64,000 nucleotides of DNA from a virus. Location of the stretch: positions 1-64,000 of the IMG/VR virus record IMGVR_UViG_3300012984_000568; one strand, written 5' to 3'. The first letter of the stretch is position 1. Each line of letters starts with the position of its first letter. The position numbers and the translations under genes are program-made. The notes beneath the pieces were generated by a model, which saw only the letters and a program-made list of their open reading frames with translations, did no database searches and was not told where the DNA came from. Positions 48,519 through 57,936 of this stretch are shown here, in pieces.

Positions 48519-49063
48519 CAGGTGCCCGGGGTGGGCTTGTCCGTGGGACCGACGCCCGTCGGGTGCAGATGCGTCGAGAGCGAAACACTCGCGCCGCCCG
48601 TCATCGCAGTGACTTCACCCGGGGCTTTGATGCTGCCGTCCTTGTCGATGACGACTCCGTTGATGATCACTTTGCCGCCGCTCACTGCCGTGGAAAGTTC
48701 GATGTCGGCGCCGTCCTTGAGTGCCGAGATCGCAATCTTGCCTGGGCCCTTCAGCCATATCTCGCAGACGACAGAGCCGTCGGCGGGGTCGCGCGCGTAG
48801 ATGCGTTTCTCGCCCGGCAGCGCTTTCCCCTTCGTCTTGGTGTTGGCATAGCCAGCGGAGCGCAGCGCGCCTTGCCCGGTCGAGTCAGCGGCGCCAGCGA
48901 AGTCGTCGGGCAACGGCAGAGAATCATCGCCGGCGTCCGCGACGTGCTCGAGCGTGAGCAGCTCGCCGCCGCCGGCGTCGACCGTAACCTCGACGAGCTC
49001 GCGGCCGTCATCTTTGGTTACTCGCTCGCTCGATTGAACGACGCCCGTTCGCGCATGCGCCAT
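48518..49063 (-). CDS. Baseplate spike (gpV / Mu gp45-like)
   Basis: A 181-aa protein. A central beta prism (GKIAISALKDGADIELSTAV) is followed by the terminal LSTHLHPTGVGPTDKPTPGT, the HxH-type iron-binding apex and the TG-GPT-PTPGT ending of spike proteins. It pierces the outer membrane. Directly follows the hub gene. Confidence 0.85.
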   Translation of the reverse strand: MAHARTGVVQSSERVTKDDGRELVEVTVDAGGGELLTLEHVADAGDDSLPLPDDFAGAADSTGQGALRSAGYANTKTKGKALPGEKRIYARDPADGSVVCEIWLKGPGKIAISALKDGADIELSTAVSGGKVIINGVVIDKDGSIKAPGEVTAMTGGASVSLSTHLHPTGVGPTDKPTPGT

Positions 49064-50169
49064 CAGTCCGCCTCATCCCAGGGCAAAACGTCCGGGGTCT
49101 CGCCGCTGAAGGCGCCAGGCAACACGAGGTTGAGCGATGCACTGAGCTTTTCCGTGCTCTGGCGCAGGGTCACCTCGCGGATGAGCATTTCCGTTTCTCG
49201 GTAAACCATCGCACCAGGAGCGAGCAGCGTGAGGCTCGTGTTCGGGTCCCAAAGCTTCCCGTCCGGATCTCGCCAGGTGGGGAGATCGTCAATCGTGTAG
49301 CTCACAATGTTCGCGAACATTCTCCCCATCATGGCTTTCGCCGAATCGGGAGCATCCGCGCGCTCGGTGTCGTTGAACTTCTTCGATATCGGACGGTATT
49401 CGTTGATTGGCGCGCCCGAGTCGAGGCGCGTTCCGAGGTGCGGGTTCAACGCCACCGTGACGCCGCCTTTTTTGCCTTTGCACGCCGGGGCGTAGCCAGT
49501 GATTTGGCTGTAGAAGTCCTGGGGCGAGAAGTTTGCGCTCACCTTCGTCAACGGCGGGACGGCTTCGACGAACTGCACGACCGGCGCGCCGCGTTTGATG
49601 GTGCGCCAAAACAGCACCTTCCCCGCCTCGGTATTCGTAATCACGAATCCGCGCTGCTGCGCGAGAGGGACGAGGAAGGCGTGGATCTTCTTTTCGATCT
49701 CGATGCTGACCCGATCGAACTTCGGGCCCGGGTCGCCGCGAAACTCGCAGTCCAAATCGAACGGGTCGCAGAGCTGCTGCGCGATCGCCTGCAGCGTCAT
49801 CTTGGTGAACTGCGTCTTGATTGCGCCTTTCGGCCGGCGCCCCTTGTAGCCTTCGCCGGTTGGCGCGGTGCAGTCGCAGAGCATGCCGGGGAAGGCGTAG
49901 CAGGACACCGACACCGTCTTCGAATCACGGTCTATCCTCGGGTCCGGCGTCAGCATCGTCCCAGTGAACAGCGGGTCGCCGTTCAGCAGGACCTGCACAG
50001 GCTGGTACGAGAAGGGCCGGAATAGGGTGCGAAATTCCTTCCGGGATGGCTCGAACGGAGCCGAGAATCGAATCGAATCGAACTTGTCGACCGACAGCGT
50101 GACCTCGAGATCGAGCCAGTTTGCGAACTTCTTGCCGGCGATCACCAGCTCGATTTTCTCGTCGAGCAT
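49063..50169 (-). CDS. Baseplate hub (Mu gp44 / P2 gpD-like)
   Basis: A 368-aa protein. IRFSAPFEPSRKEFRTLFRP, GDPLFTGTMLTPDPRIDRDS, YAFPGMLCDCTAPTGE, and IEKKIHAFLVPLAQQRGFVI give the late-control/hub architecture. It forms the trimeric hub holding the spike. Confidence 0.85.
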   Translation of the reverse strand: MLDEKIELVIAGKKFANWLDLEVTLSVDKFDSIRFSAPFEPSRKEFRTLFRPFSYQPVQVLLNGDPLFTGTMLTPDPRIDRDSKTVSVSCYAFPGMLCDCTAPTGEGYKGRRPKGAIKTQFTKMTLQAIAQQLCDPFDLDCEFRGDPGPKFDRVSIEIEKKIHAFLVPLAQQRGFVITNTEAGKVLFWRTIKRGAPVVQFVEAVPPLTKVSANFSPQDFYSQITGYAPACKGKKGGVTVALNPHLGTRLDSGAPINEYRPISKKFNDTERADAPDSAKAMMGRMFANIVSYTIDDLPTWRDPDGKLWDPNTSLTLLAPGAMVYRETEMLIREVTLRQSTEKLSASLNLVLPGAFSGETPDVLPWDEAD

Positions 50170-51572
50170 CAGGCCGCAGTCGGGTAGTAGACGATGCGTT
50201 TGCTCGCCGGCAGCTCGAGCAGCTCATCACCAGTGAGGTCGTTGCTCGTGATCAGCAGGTCGAGCTTCCCGTCCTTGTCGACGGTGCCGTAGAGCTCGGC
50301 GCACAAGTCGATGACGGTGCGCGGGCGGGTCAGGACCACAGCGCGCTCCGGCAGCGCCGAGAACGACGCTTGAATCAGGTAGCCAGCCGTCTTCGCCACT
50401 ACGTTCTGCAGCGCGGCGTAGGCTTCGCCGGTGTCGATGGCTTGGCTGGCATCGCCGATGGGGCCGAGTGCCGCAAACCCGTCGTCCCGCCAAGCCACGA
50501 GCGCGTCCATTTGCTCGAGCACCGCAGCAGCTGTCGAGAGGATCTGCGTTCGATTGCTGAAGCCCGCCGCAAGCGCGACGGTTGGCGCCTTGATCGGCTG
50601 CGAAATCGCGGTGACCACTGACCCCGCGACGGCGTTCATCGAGAAGAGGCTCGCGATGTGGAAGTCGTTGGCTACTTCCGCTTGATGCCCCGCGAGAACT
50701 GACGCCGAACTGAGCGCTTTCGCTGGACTGCCTGCGCTGGAGCCGAAGATCTCCGTGGCGAGCCGCGCATACGCGTCCAAGCGCGAGGCGATGCCAGCGA
50801 GCGCCCGTCCCGGCGCCTGGATCAGGTTCGAAATCTGCAGCGCAAGCGCCAGCGGGTTGCCAATGAGCACATCCATTCCGCCGTTGACCGCGGCCAATCC
50901 TTTGCCAAAGCCGTTGCGGACATCGGCAATAGAATCGGAGATCTTTCCTAGCGCCGCCTTGACCTTCTTCAGCAATCCCTTGAGCGTGCCAATGGCCGCC
51001 TGCTTCCGCACCGTGGCGAGTAGGTTGGTGTTCGACAAGAACTGCGCGGCGACGGCAGCATTGAAAAGATCGAGCAAGCCTTCGATGTCGCCGGTACCGC
51101 TGCTCGTGTCGTCCGGGTAGATCGCGGGGATGCTGGTCCAAAACGTCACCGTGACGACGCTCTGATTTGAGGCCGTGACCAGCGCGTCGTTTCGCTCGAC
51201 GGTACCAAACGGCAGGGCCGCGATCGTGCCGTAGAGAGGGTGCTCGAGCCGCCCAATCCCTGGCTCCATCAGCGCCGCTTCGAAGCCGCCGGCGAGCAGG
51301 TCGCAGTTCTTCCCGCCGAAGAAACAGACCATTGGATACTTGCGCGAGCTATACCCAGTCTGCTGCACATAAGAATCGCTGACGCCGGGAAAGTCGAAGG
51401 CTGTGCCGCGGACGTCGAAGCTGCGCCCGACGTCGGTGTACGCAAACGGCACACGCGTACCGGTGACGGGTGACGTGTATGCCGCTTCCTTGAGCCGATC
51501 GCGCCAGCTGCTTTGACCACCGAAGCCAATCAGCTTCGAGGCGACACTCGATACGGGTCCGAGGTCGGGCAT
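50169..51572 (-). CDS. DNA circularisation protein (Mu gp43-like)
   Basis: A 467-aa protein with WRDRLKEAAYTSPVTGTRVP and FDFPGVSDSYVQQTGYSSRK at the start and the DNA_circ_N-type core (MVCFFGGKNCDLLAGGFEAA). Long helical segments follow. In Mu the homologue is a tail protein that enters with DNA. Overlaps the tape-measure end by 1 base. Confidence 0.82.
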   Translation of the reverse strand: MPDLGPVSSVASKLIGFGGQSSWRDRLKEAAYTSPVTGTRVPFAYTDVGRSFDVRGTAFDFPGVSDSYVQQTGYSSRKYPMVCFFGGKNCDLLAGGFEAALMEPGIGRLEHPLYGTIAALPFGTVERNDALVTASNQSVVTVTFWTSIPAIYPDDTSSGTGDIEGLLDLFNAAVAAQFLSNTNLLATVRKQAAIGTLKGLLKKVKAALGKISDSIADVRNGFGKGLAAVNGGMDVLIGNPLALALQISNLIQAPGRALAGIASRLDAYARLATEIFGSSAGSPAKALSSASVLAGHQAEVANDFHIASLFSMNAVAGSVVTAISQPIKAPTVALAAGFSNRTQILSTAAAVLEQMDALVAWRDDGFAALGPIGDASQAIDTGEAYAALQNVVAKTAGYLIQASFSALPERAVVLTRPRTVIDLCAELYGTVDKDGKLDLLITSNDLTGDELLELPASKRIVYYPTAA

Positions 51573-53851
51573 CAGAAAGCACCGCTGGGCGTGAGGTTGA
51601 GGCTCACGCCGCCCTTGGACTGGCTCACAACGCGTGCGGCCGATCCGCCCTCGGCGCGCACGGCGATCTCGCCGTTGAATTGACCGGAGCCAGCCGCGCG
51701 CTCGGCTGGCGTGACCACTTGCGGCCCACTGCCTTCGCTGGGCGACGCACCTTGTTCACCACCGCCAAGCGCGCCTTCCGTGACTCCGTGACCAACACCT
51801 TGCACGAACTTGATTGCGCGCTCGATGCCGGAAACGATGGCCTCGACTTTGCCGATCACCCACCCCAATGCAGTTTCGAACGCATTAGAGATTGTGCTCC
51901 ACAGCCCAGCAAAGAACGTGGACAGTGGTGTCCAGATGGCGACGAACACGCCATAAAGATCCTTTGCCGTCTGTACGATCCCGCCCCACCAGAACGAGAA
52001 TACCGTCTTCACGCCTTGCCAGAGCGCGCTGTAAAACGCCGACAACGGCCCCCAGATCGCCTTGATATCCTCGATATAGACGTTGGCGACCGCGACGATT
52101 GCGTCCCATGCGAGTGAGAACGCCGTTCCGACGACACCCCACAACCAAGTGAAAAAAGCGACAATCGGCTCCCACATCGGCCTGAACAGATTGACGACGA
52201 AGCGCATGACCGTGCTCAGCGCATAAAGCTCGAGCGTCCAAATGCCGACGATGAAGTCGACTACGCCACGCACGGTCGACTTGAGGCCGTCCCAGAAGGC
52301 GCTGAAGAACGACGCGACCGGTCTCCAAACACTCAGGAAGGCATCCGAAACCTTGTGCCAGAGGTTCGAGAACCAGGCACCGACCGCCGCGGCGCCTTCC
52401 TTGATCGTCGTCCAGAGACGAGAGAAGAACGCCGAGATCTCGGGCCAGTATGCGACGATCAGCGCGATCGCGGCGACGATGGCTAGGGCGAGCGCGACGT
52501 AGGGATTGCTCGCGACGAAGTTGGCGATGTTGATCGCGGCGTTCGCCGTCTTGACGGCCGCCGAGAACGCCATGAAGACCGCGATGATCTTCAGAATGCG
52601 CATTCCCCACGTCACGATCTTCGGCATGTTGTCGGCAATGCTCTTGATGAAGTCGCTGACCCGAGTGACGATCAGTTCCTGATTCGCCTGGATCCACGCG
52701 TTCACCTGGTCGATGACTTGCCGAAGCGCGCCGCTCTTCAGCTGGAAGAGCTTCACTTCGAGCACTTCAATCGTAGAGAGCAGCAGTTTCCAGCTGCCCA
52801 TCGTGGTGTCGAGGCGGATCTGTGCGACCTTTTCGGCGTAATTGCCGGTGTTCTTGAGGCTCTCGAGCAGCTTGTCGAACTCCCCGGACTAGGCCATGCG
52901 CTCGAGCCCGAGCGCCGCCTTGTCGCCGCGCAACCCGACGAGCTCGGCAAAGAAGCTCATCTTGCTCATGTTGCCGCCAGCCTTGTCGCCGGCTTTCACG
53001 AACTGGCCGAGGACGTCGCGGAACGAGAGCATGTTGCCCTTCGCGTCCTGAAACTTGACCCCCATCGCCCTCATCTTGTCCGCCGCCTCCTTTGAGGGGT
53101 GGGAGATTTTGGCGAGCATGGTGGCGACCGCGCTGCCCGCGGTCGACGAGTCGATACCCGTCTTCTGCAGCAAGCCTACCGCCGCCGCGGTGTCTTCGAT
53201 CGACACGCCGAGGGCCTGAGCAGTTGGCGCCGCGATCGCGAGCGCCGTGCCCATGTCGGTGATCTTGGCGCCGGTCTTTTCCGCGGTGAAGGCCAGTACG
53301 TTCGCGACGTAGCCAGCCTGCTTCGCCTCCAAGCCGAAACCGCGGATTGCGCTACCAACGACGGTCGCGACTTCGGCCATGCCCTCTCCGGAGGCCGCGA
53401 TCGCGTTCAAAACGCCGGGAATGCCCTGCAGGATTTCCTCGGCGTCAAAGCCCTTGCGGGCCATGAACTCCATCGCTTCGGAGACTTCGGACGCCGAGAA
53501 CTGCGTAGTTACACCGAGGCTCAGCGCTGACTGTTCGAGCTCCGAGATCTGCGCGCGGGTCTTACCCATGACCGCGCCGACGTTCGTGATCGACTGCTCG
53601 AACTCAGCGCCGGAATGCACCACGTGATGCAGGCCGGCGCCGACGGCAGCACCGATCACAGCGCCTGCCGCTATCGCCTTGTGCGCTACGGCCTCAAAGC
53701 TCGCGCCGATCTTCTCATTGGCCTCGGCAATGCCGTGGATCGCTTTGGACGCACCAACACTGAAGCCGGACACGTTCGAGCGGATCTTCGCGATGACCGC
53801 GGAGACCTGGTCGTTGCCCTTGAAAAGGGCCTCGATTGAGAAGCGAGACAC
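51572..53851 (-). CDS. Tail tape-measure protein interrupted by an in-frame amber codon
   Basis: One 760-codon frame from 53851 to 51572, broken only by TAG at 52889-52891 (codon 321). The first part has the TP901-type tape-measure core: GAVMGKTRAQISELEQSALS, FSASEVSEAMEFMARKGFDA, NVLAFTAEKTGAKITDMGTA, ending LGLERMA then stop. In the same frame the sequence continues SGEFDKLLESLKNTG… with no shift. The second part contains hydrophobic segments (AALNIANF/ALALAIVAAIALIVAYW) and amphipathic repeats typical of the family. It sets tail length. Unless the TAG is suppressed or a sequencing error, only a fragment is made; ATG 52801 could start the second half. Confidence 0.85.
52889..52891 (-). other. 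Amber codon inside tape-measure gene
   Basis: TAG read on the minus strand (CTA on plus). Flanking residues are continuous family sequence on both sides. A single base change from CAG, AAG, GAG or TGG would produce it. Confidence 0.9.
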
Positions 53852-54483
53852 TTACGCTTTCGTGTGCTTTTTGAGTGCTTCGCGAATGCCGTTGTAGAAG
53901 AACCGAATCTCCTGCATCGACAACGTTCGTGGGTCGGGCAAACCTGGATAGTCACTGCATATCTGCAGCAACATCTCGCGGTAGACGGGAACCAGCCTAT
54001 GGCACTCGGCGCCGGTTTTTCTGTCTCTCTCGAGCCGCGCATCGACGCCGTTGCGCACGATTAGGTCGACGACCCTTACCCCAAAAAAAGGCCGACCAAC
54101 GCTGCGCAGAACGTGTAGTCGGGCGCCGCAAGCTTCGACAATTCGCCCCTCGGCCATCCGGTGAGGTCGGCGAGCATGGCGATCATCATGTGCTGTTCGC
54201 CCTGCTCTTTGCCGTCGTCCATCGCCATGAAGGTCGCGCCCTTGGCCATCCGGAACGTTAGCGGCTTGGCGCCGTCCACGGGCGGCGTGTACGTCGCCGT
54301 GCCGTCTTCTCCGACGACGAGCGTCCCCACGGAGATCTCTTTCACGATCTTCGCGCGGAGCTTCTTGAGCGATGTGAGCTCCTTTTTGGTCAGCCCGTCT
54401 TCGTCGATGTCGATGCGCCGCAACGTGCACAGCCGCTCGAACTCTTTTTCAGCGGCTTCCACCGCAACACGCAATTCAGCCAT
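53852..54483 (-). CDS. Frameshifted tail assembly chaperone (G-T fusion)
   Basis: A -1 shift at T TTT TTG (54082-54088) joins the zero-frame protein to …FFGVRVVDLIVRNGVDARLE … MQEIRFFYNGIREALKKHTK in the -1 frame, which runs to the TAA at 53852 and has no start or ribosome-binding site of its own. The predicted fusion is ~210 residues. Fusion chaperones of this kind bind the tape measure during tail assembly. The arrangement is a conserved hallmark of long-tailed phages. Confidence 0.8.
54076..54483 (-). CDS. Tail assembly chaperone (G-like, zero-frame product)
   Basis: A 135-aa protein. EAAEKEFERLCTLRRIDIDE, then TFRMAKGATFMAMDDGKEQG, ending PDYTFCAALVGLFLG. Length and position immediately before the tape measure fit the tail assembly chaperone of contractile phages. 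Its last codons form a slippery heptamer, so a fraction of ribosomes should extend into the downstream frame. Confidence 0.8.
   Translation of the reverse strand: MAELRVAVEAAEKEFERLCTLRRIDIDEDGLTKKELTSLKKLRAKIVKEISVGTLVVGEDGTATYTPPVDGAKPLTFRMAKGATFMAMDDGKEQGEQHMMIAMLADLTGWPRGELSKLAAPDYTFCAALVGLFLG
54082..54088 (-). promoter_or_regulatory. -1 ribosomal frameshift slippery site
   Basis: Minus-strand T TTT TTG in the correct reading phase (X XXY YYZ), 3 nt before the zero-frame TAA. The downstream frame entered by -1 slippage matches the second half of the chaperone. Confidence 0.85.
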
Positions 54484-54517
54484 GATTTACCCTCGTCCGT
54501 TTCTTCAAACAGCCGCT

Positions 54518-54901
54518 TTACTGCGGCGTGAGCTTGCCCTGGCCCATGAGCGTGATACTCGTGGTTGCCTTGGCGGTGCTGAAGTCGTGATCGTCCGCGA
54601 CGATGCCCTTGCCCTGGTAGGTGGTGCCGTCGATGTACGTGATTGTGCAGGGCACGATCTCCATCGCGTCGGCCTTGTCCTGCAGGAACTCGTTGTCAGC
54701 CTTGTCGTTGTCGATTGTGATCGTGATGTCGCTGACCGACCACGGCTCAACCGTGCCGAGCACTCGGACCGTGCCATCACCGTTGGCTTCGACGGCCACC
54801 TTCTTGCCGCCGAGCTTCACCTTCGCGTCCGCATCGGTCGCGACGGCGAACGGGCGCCCGTCGATCTCGATGCCTTTGATCGAACCACCTACTGCTGCCA
54901 T
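54518..54901 (-). CDS. Tail tube protein
   Basis: A 127-aa protein. IKGIEIDGRPFAVATDADAK, then VTVEPW-type and a central ITITIDNDKADNEFLQDKAD, then ATTSITLMGQGKLTPQ. The size, beta composition and position after the sheath fit the tail tube of contractile phages. It stacks in hexamers around the tape measure. Confidence 0.8.
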   Translation of the reverse strand: MAAVGGSIKGIEIDGRPFAVATDADAKVKLGGKKVAVEANGDGTVRVLGTVEPWSVSDITITIDNDKADNEFLQDKADAMEIVPCTITYIDGTTYQGKGIVADDHDFSTAKATTSITLMGQGKLTPQ

Positions 54902-54923
54902 TTGAATCCTCGCTCGTGCGTGG

Positions 54924-54952
54924 GGGAAGTGCGGGCACACCGCGGCCTTCCC
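54924..54952 (-). terminator. Hairpin between sheath and tube genes
   Basis: GGGAAG (54924-54929) pairs with CTTCCC (54947-54952), and GCGG/CCGC pair inside. It lies in a ~100-base gap with no gene. It may stabilise or partly terminate the transcript so that tube and sheath levels differ. Confidence 0.45.
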
Positions 54953-55005
54953 GACTGCGCAGCTGGGCGCTCAGGGGTCAGGCCGCGACGCGCGGTGATT
55001 GGTTG

Positions 55006-56793
55006 TTAGGCGACCAGCGTCTGCGGGTCGATGTAGTACGAGAACTCGAGCGTGACGGCCTTTTGCTTCGTGTTTCCCGAGATGTACCAAGTAGACTTGG
55101 TGTCGATTCGATTCGGAGCAGCGATGCGCGCCGTTGTCGACTTCTTGGTAGCCGCTGGGTCGCTGATGAGCGCCGCCAAACCGAGGTCATCCGCGAGCGC
55201 GGAGATTTCGGCGATCGCTGCGGACGGCTTGCGCGCGTCCGGGTTTGACGTCGCTTGGTCGGACGGAATGAGCACCGCGCGGCGCCACTTCGGACCGCCG
55301 AAGATCAGGGCTTCGTTGAAGATAATATTCATGATCTTCACGAGGTCCTTCACGTGGCGGTAAGCCGGAGGCTCCTCGCCAGTGGGCGCGTAACACGTCA
55401 AGATGTCCTCGAGCACCACGACCTTGTCCTCGATCGAGGTGGTCGAGCACCCCGCCAAGTTGGCTTGGTTGCGCGTCGGGAAGTCCCATTGCGCCGCGTC
55501 GGAGCCAGGGACAACGCCCTGTCCCGCGCTCGTGATCGGCAGCCCGCAATAGTCGAGTGCTGGGTTGGAGGCGGCTTGCACGGCAATGCGCGCGAGCGCT
55601 CGAGCGGCGACCACCAAAGGCAGGGTGGGTGAGTCCGGGGCAGCGATGATCGAGTTGATCCGGTCCGTTTTGCGCGTCGAGCTCACGGCGGACGCCTGGT
55701 CGACCGTGCTGTGGATCGTGCCGGTGAAGAAGACGATCGGCTTGTGGACGGTCGTCCCCCAACGCCCATCACCGAAGTTCTGGTAGGCGTCGAGCGCGTT
55801 CGTGTTGGCGACCGGCAGGGTGTTCAGACCGAACACCTCCCAAACGTTGCCAACCCAACCGAGCTGAGTGGTGGGGTCCGGGTCGGTGAGGCCGCCGTTC
55901 ATCGCTGTCGCGGCGAACACGACGCCGGTCTGCTGCATGAGGACCTCGATCTTCATGAGGTTCCCCATCGTGCCCTTCCAGCCTGCCGTGAAGTTGATCT
56001 TCGTCGCCGGCACGGTGATCGTGAACGTCGCGCCGACGCCGAAGTCGGTCGAGCCGTCCGTGATGGTAAAGCTCAGGCCGTTGACCGTGAACACGGTTGC
56101 AGCGCTGGCGCCGACCGTCTGAGTCAGAGTGCGCGAGAGCACATTGCCGAGCGGGTCGGTGAGCGTCCACACGCCACCGTTCACCACCGCGGTGTTCAGC
56201 ACGAGCTTATAGGCGCCGGGCAGCGCGGGACCAACGACAGAGAGCGCACCGATCGTGCCGTTGCCGGTACCAGACAGCGCGGAAGCCGTAGGCGTGCCGT
56301 AGGCGAACGACGTCGTGACCGGCATGTGCAACACGGAGTTCATCGCGAACCCGATCTTGGCCAGAGTCAGATTGACGTCGATGGCGCCGGCCGGGATACC
56401 GAACGACTTCGACGCCACTCCGCCGACGCGAACGACGTAGTCCGCCGCAAAGGCTGCTGTGCCAGAGGGGGTGAGGTCGCCCGTGGCAGCGGTCGCGCCG
56501 ACCGCGTCCGTCATCGGATAGACGGTGACCGGGATGGTGCCCACGCCATCACCGTTGGACGGAAAAAGCTCGCGCATCGCGAGGTAGATGGCCGACTTGT
56601 AGCCGTAGAGCGCGCCCGCGGCGCCAGCGCTCGTGAGCTCCTGCTTGGCAGCAGGGAACGAAACGCCGGTTTGCCCCTGAGCAAACACTGCAATGCGCGG
56701 CGGCAGGACGGCGCGAGAACCACCCGCCAAGGCCTTGTATTGGACGTCGATGCCAAGGACGCTGGCAATGGCGGTGCTATCGATCTGAGTCAT
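55006..56793 (-). CDS. Contractile tail sheath protein
   Basis: A 595-aa protein. SRAVLPPRIAVFAQGQTGVS, YGYKSAIYLAMRELFPSNGD and IPVTVYPMTD at the start, with SPTLPLVVAARALARIAVQA, LDYCGLPITSAG and ASLIED-type conserved positions later, match phage sheath proteins. The C-terminus (NTKQKAVTLEFSYYIDPQTL) is the conserved end domain. It defines a myovirus. Start overlaps the gene upstream by 4 bases. Confidence 0.88.
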   Translation of the reverse strand: MTQIDSTAIASVLGIDVQYKALAGGSRAVLPPRIAVFAQGQTGVSFPAAKQELTSAGAAGALYGYKSAIYLAMRELFPSNGDGVGTIPVTVYPMTDAVGATAATGDLTPSGTAAFAADYVVRVGGVASKSFGIPAGAIDVNLTLAKIGFAMNSVLHMPVTTSFAYGTPTASALSGTGNGTIGALSVVGPALPGAYKLVLNTAVVNGGVWTLTDPLGNVLSRTLTQTVGASAATVFTVNGLSFTITDGSTDFGVGATFTITVPATKINFTAGWKGTMGNLMKIEVLMQQTGVVFAATAMNGGLTDPDPTTQLGWVGNVWEVFGLNTLPVANTNALDAYQNFGDGRWGTTVHKPIVFFTGTIHSTVDQASAVSSTRKTDRINSIIAAPDSPTLPLVVAARALARIAVQAASNPALDYCGLPITSAGQGVVPGSDAAQWDFPTRNQANLAGCSTTSIEDKVVVLEDILTCYAPTGEEPPAYRHVKDLVKIMNIIFNEALIFGGPKWRRAVLIPSDQATSNPDARKPSAAIAEISALADDLGLAALISDPAATKKSTTARIAAPNRIDTKSTWYISGNTKQKAVTLEFSYYIDPQTLVA

Positions 56794-57542
56794 GGATTCT
56801 CAGGCTCCTGGGAAATCGGGAAGTCTGCGGTGAACAGGAGTTCGCCGGTTTCGGCGCGCATGAACGACGACGAGATGAGCTCGAGCGGCGCGCCCTGAAC
56901 TTGTTCGGAGAACTCGTTGAACGTGACGGCGAGCGAGACGCGCGCGCCTACGATGTGCTGCGCGACCCGCTCACTGGGGCCGACGGGCGACATCTGAATG
57001 CTTTGGACCCAACGTCCGCCCCAAATGACTTTGTTCTCACCCTTGGCCATTGGAAAGCCGAGGGTGATGTAGTGCGCCGACATGAGGATCGTGCGCACGA
57101 GGCGGTAAGCCCGCTTCGCTTCGATTGCGGCGAGTTCGTCACCGGTGAAGTGGCCCAACCCGTTTGGGTTGTCGGCAGTCAGGCCCAAGCCAAAACAGTC
57201 AATTAAGAACGTCCCGTCGGCGGCTTGGCGCTCGTGCGGGTCGCCCTTCGACTTGTCGAACGCCTCTTGGTCGAACGACACGTTGACGATGGGCGAGCGG
57301 TCGAAATCGGGCTTCGGCTTGCCCGCGCTCGGGGCGTCGGACCACATCTCCCACGCGTTCGAGCGCTCGACGAAAACGCGGAGTTTCCAGAGCTTCTCGT
57401 TCTTGCTAGCCGCTTTCGCCATCGCCTGCTGCGACAGCGACTCGGCGAGAAGAATTGCCCCGATTTGGTAGCAAATCAGCTCGGAGTTGTCCTGCCGATC
57501 GATCAGGGTGGTGATCTTCGACGGGATAGTCGCGATCGTCAT
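56790..57542 (-). CDS. Tail terminator / head-tail completion-like protein
   Basis: A 250-aa protein. Between head-tail joining genes and sheath. SELICYQIGAILLAESLSQQ, FGLGLTADNPNGLG and LVRTILMSAHYITLGFPMAK suggest a Mu gp37-like neck/tail completion protein. Family match is by layout rather than motif. Confidence 0.6.
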   Translation of the reverse strand: MTIATIPSKITTLIDRQDNSELICYQIGAILLAESLSQQAMAKAASKNEKLWKLRVFVERSNAWEMWSDAPSAGKPKPDFDRSPIVNVSFDQEAFDKSKGDPHERQAADGTFLIDCFGLGLTADNPNGLGHFTGDELAAIEAKRAYRLVRTILMSAHYITLGFPMAKGENKVIWGGRWVQSIQMSPVGPSERVAQHIVGARVSLAVTFNEFSEQVQGAPLELISSSFMRAETGELLFTADFPISQEPENP

Positions 57543-57546
57543 TTAG

Positions 57547-57936
57547 CTATCCGGGCGGCGGAGCGAGCTCGAAGAACTCGAGAATCAGGACGAGGCAGCC
57601 GAGCGTGCGATCGGGAATCGTCTCGGCGATCGTGAACGTCTGCGACTGGCAGCCGACGGTCTCAGCGAACGTCACCTGCCAGCACTTCGACTTGTCGGCG
57701 TCGAGCACACGGACCGGCTCCATGTTGACGAGCGCCAGGTCGCGCATCGACAGCGCCACCGAGCAGCGCCGCAGGCTCACCGTCTTGCCCGTCTCGGGAT
57801 CGACCGCGTGGGCGATGTCCGCCTGCATGCCGCGGAGCTCGGCCGTCCTGCCGCCGGGCTCTTGGAGGGTGACGACGCAGCCGTCGGCGTTCAGGATCGC
57901 CTGAATGTCGGCGGCTGCGATATCAGCGAGGCTCAC
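57547..57936 (-). CDS. Head-tail joining/closure-like protein
   Basis: A 129-aa protein. IAAADIQAILNADGCVVTLQ followed by GRTAELRGMQADIAH and a C-terminal beta part is the style of head-closure proteins. It sits 4 bases upstream of the terminator-like gene. Confidence 0.6.
   Translation of the reverse strand: MSLADIAAADIQAILNADGCVVTLQEPGGRTAELRGMQADIAHAVDPETGKTVSLRRCSVALSMRDLALVNMEPVRVLDADKSKCWQVTFAETVGCQSQTFTIAETIPDRTLGCLVLILEFFELAPPPG

Noticed and set aside
52801-53851. Reassigned TAG codon across the phage
   Set aside because: TAG is used as a normal terminator at 17434-17436 and 34860-34862, so a single nonsense mutation or readthrough site is more likely.
53852-54430. 192-codon separate gene after the chaperone
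   Set aside because: No start or ribosome-binding site; its real part is the -1 frame extension of the chaperone reached through the slippery site.
55711-56898. 395-codon plus-strand frame inside the sheath gene
   Set aside because: Arg/Glu-rich shadow of the sheath gene's other strand.
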